From Verrucomicrobiia bacterium (GTDB lineage Bacteria; Verrucomicrobiota; Verrucomicrobiia; JABWAM01): DNA of 64,000 nucleotides. The DNA lies in the NCBI GenBank assembly GCA_028687435.1, contig JAQUAF010000015.1:17690-81689 (forward strand). The letters are read 5' to 3'. Both the position numbers and the translations under genes were made by a program. The first letter of the stretch is position 1; each line of letters begins with the position of its first letter. This document shows, one piece after another, positions 63,657 to 64,000 of the stretch. The notes below the pieces were generated by a model, which was not told where the DNA came from, did not search any database, and was given only the letters and a program-made list of their open reading frames with translations.

Positions 63657-64000
63657 ATGGCAGGTATGACATCTACCACAGAGTTGGCAACGAGCGGTTT
63701 GGGGTCTGAAACGATCCTGAAGGCAGACAAACGGGGACGGGTTAGGTTTACGATCCAGCAGCGGGAAGACCTATTAAGCCAGTATGACCAGAGTGGGATC
63801 AGTGCGGCGGCGTTCGCCAAGTGTTCCGGGCTCAAATATACGACCTTGTGTGGCTGGTTGCACCGGCGTCTGAGTGTAAGCGCCGGTGGCAAAATGCATG
63901 AAAACCGCCGGTTTGGAAATGCATGTCAAATTCATGCATCTTTTTTGGGCAAAGGCTCCTGCCTGGACCGAAAGCTCGATCCTTTGATTTCGATGGTGTG
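63657..64000 (+). mobile_element. IS66-type TnpA (partial, runs off right edge)
   Basis: The frame from ATG 63657 begins MAGMTSTTELATSG and then reads FTIQQREDLLSQYDQSG, AAAFAKCSGLKYTTLCGWL, the helix-turn-helix pattern of the IS66-family accessory protein TnpA. After HRRL the sequence (from about 63885, GKMHENRRFGNAC) no longer looks like TnpA and contains short ATGCATG palindromes, so the gene may be cut or the element disrupted. The frame is open at the edge. No TnpB or TnpC is visible. Confidence 0.65.

Noticed and set aside
1..64000. CRISPR array, rRNA or tRNA genes
   Set aside because: No regular direct repeats with equal spacers, no rRNA core sequences, and no cloverleaf with CCA-end or conserved TTCGAATC arm that I could find by reading. 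A tRNA scan would be decisive.

Overview
The window looks like a chromosomal piece of a PVC-superphylum bacterium, most like Lentisphaerota/Verrucomicrobiota. This is inferred from gene content only: prepilin-type proteins with an FTLxELLVV segment and a solute-binding-like C-terminus, many Gfo/Idh/MocA oxidoreductases, SGNH hydrolases, a ThuA-domain protein, a DUF6259-like protein, a UroD-family protein inside a sugar locus, and many genes without a clear Shine-Dalgarno. There is no rRNA gene, no CRISPR array and no tRNA that I could recognise.

Layout. 1-5.8 kb (minus strand): a sugar/cyclitol-type operon with class III aminotransferase, Gfo/Idh/MocA, ceramidase-family hydrolase, FGGY kinase and a gene running off the left edge. 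6.3-11.4 kb (plus): a housekeeping-type operon rplU-rpmA-acyP-ABC ATPase-ABC permease-TPR-like-metallophosphoesterase-exported protein, with several stop/start overlaps. 11.5-15.9 kb: chemotaxis/signalling block with a degenerate receiver protein, cheW, a methyl-accepting chemotaxis protein, a small unknown gene and a LuxR-type response regulator. 16.2-25.2 kb: mainly minus-strand genes: AzgA-type permease, truncated DUF4410-like gene, TrmB-type regulator, EamA-type transporter (plus), an amidohydrolase interrupted by one amber codon, a glutamate dehydrogenase fused to a nucleoside-kinase-like domain, and UDP-glucose dehydrogenase. 25.5-32.4 kb: SGNH hydrolase, a GntR/LacI-type regulator fused in one reading frame to a type IV prepilin, and a large secreted DUF6259-like protein. 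32.6-39.2 kb: ankyrin protein, a 505-bp nest of concentric inverted repeats, and a YtrA-type GntR regulator with an ABC ATPase and a giant permease. 39.3-44.2 kb: L-fucose isomerase, Gfo/Idh/MocA, ThuA-like and AraC regulator. 44.3-46.1 kb: a 1.8-kb islet bounded by two ~100-bp direct repeats, holding an integrase remnant and a DUF433/DUF5615 toxin-antitoxin pair. 46.3-52.5 kb: DeoR regulator, aldolase-like protein, PfkB kinase, then E2, E1-alpha and E1-beta of a 2-oxoacid dehydrogenase. 52.6-62.4 kb: SGNH esterase, UroD-like, a GH5-like hydrolase, a decayed and an intact Gfo/Idh/MocA gene and two unrecognised TIM-barrel-like hydrolases. 62.6-64 kb: a second prepilin-like gene with a perfect palindrome over its cleavage site, and an IS66-type TnpA at the right edge. 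From about 56.8 kb the DNA is visibly more AT-rich.

Together the window is dominated by uptake and breakdown of glycans and their sugars, with small dedicated regulators (GntR, TrmB, AraC, DeoR), plus a mobile/repeat fraction. The most striking object is the regulator-prepilin fusion at 27.2-29.1 kb. Its topology would put a DNA-binding and ligand-binding part in the cytoplasm, one membrane helix, and an outside domain, with a prepilin peptidase site between the regulator and the helix.
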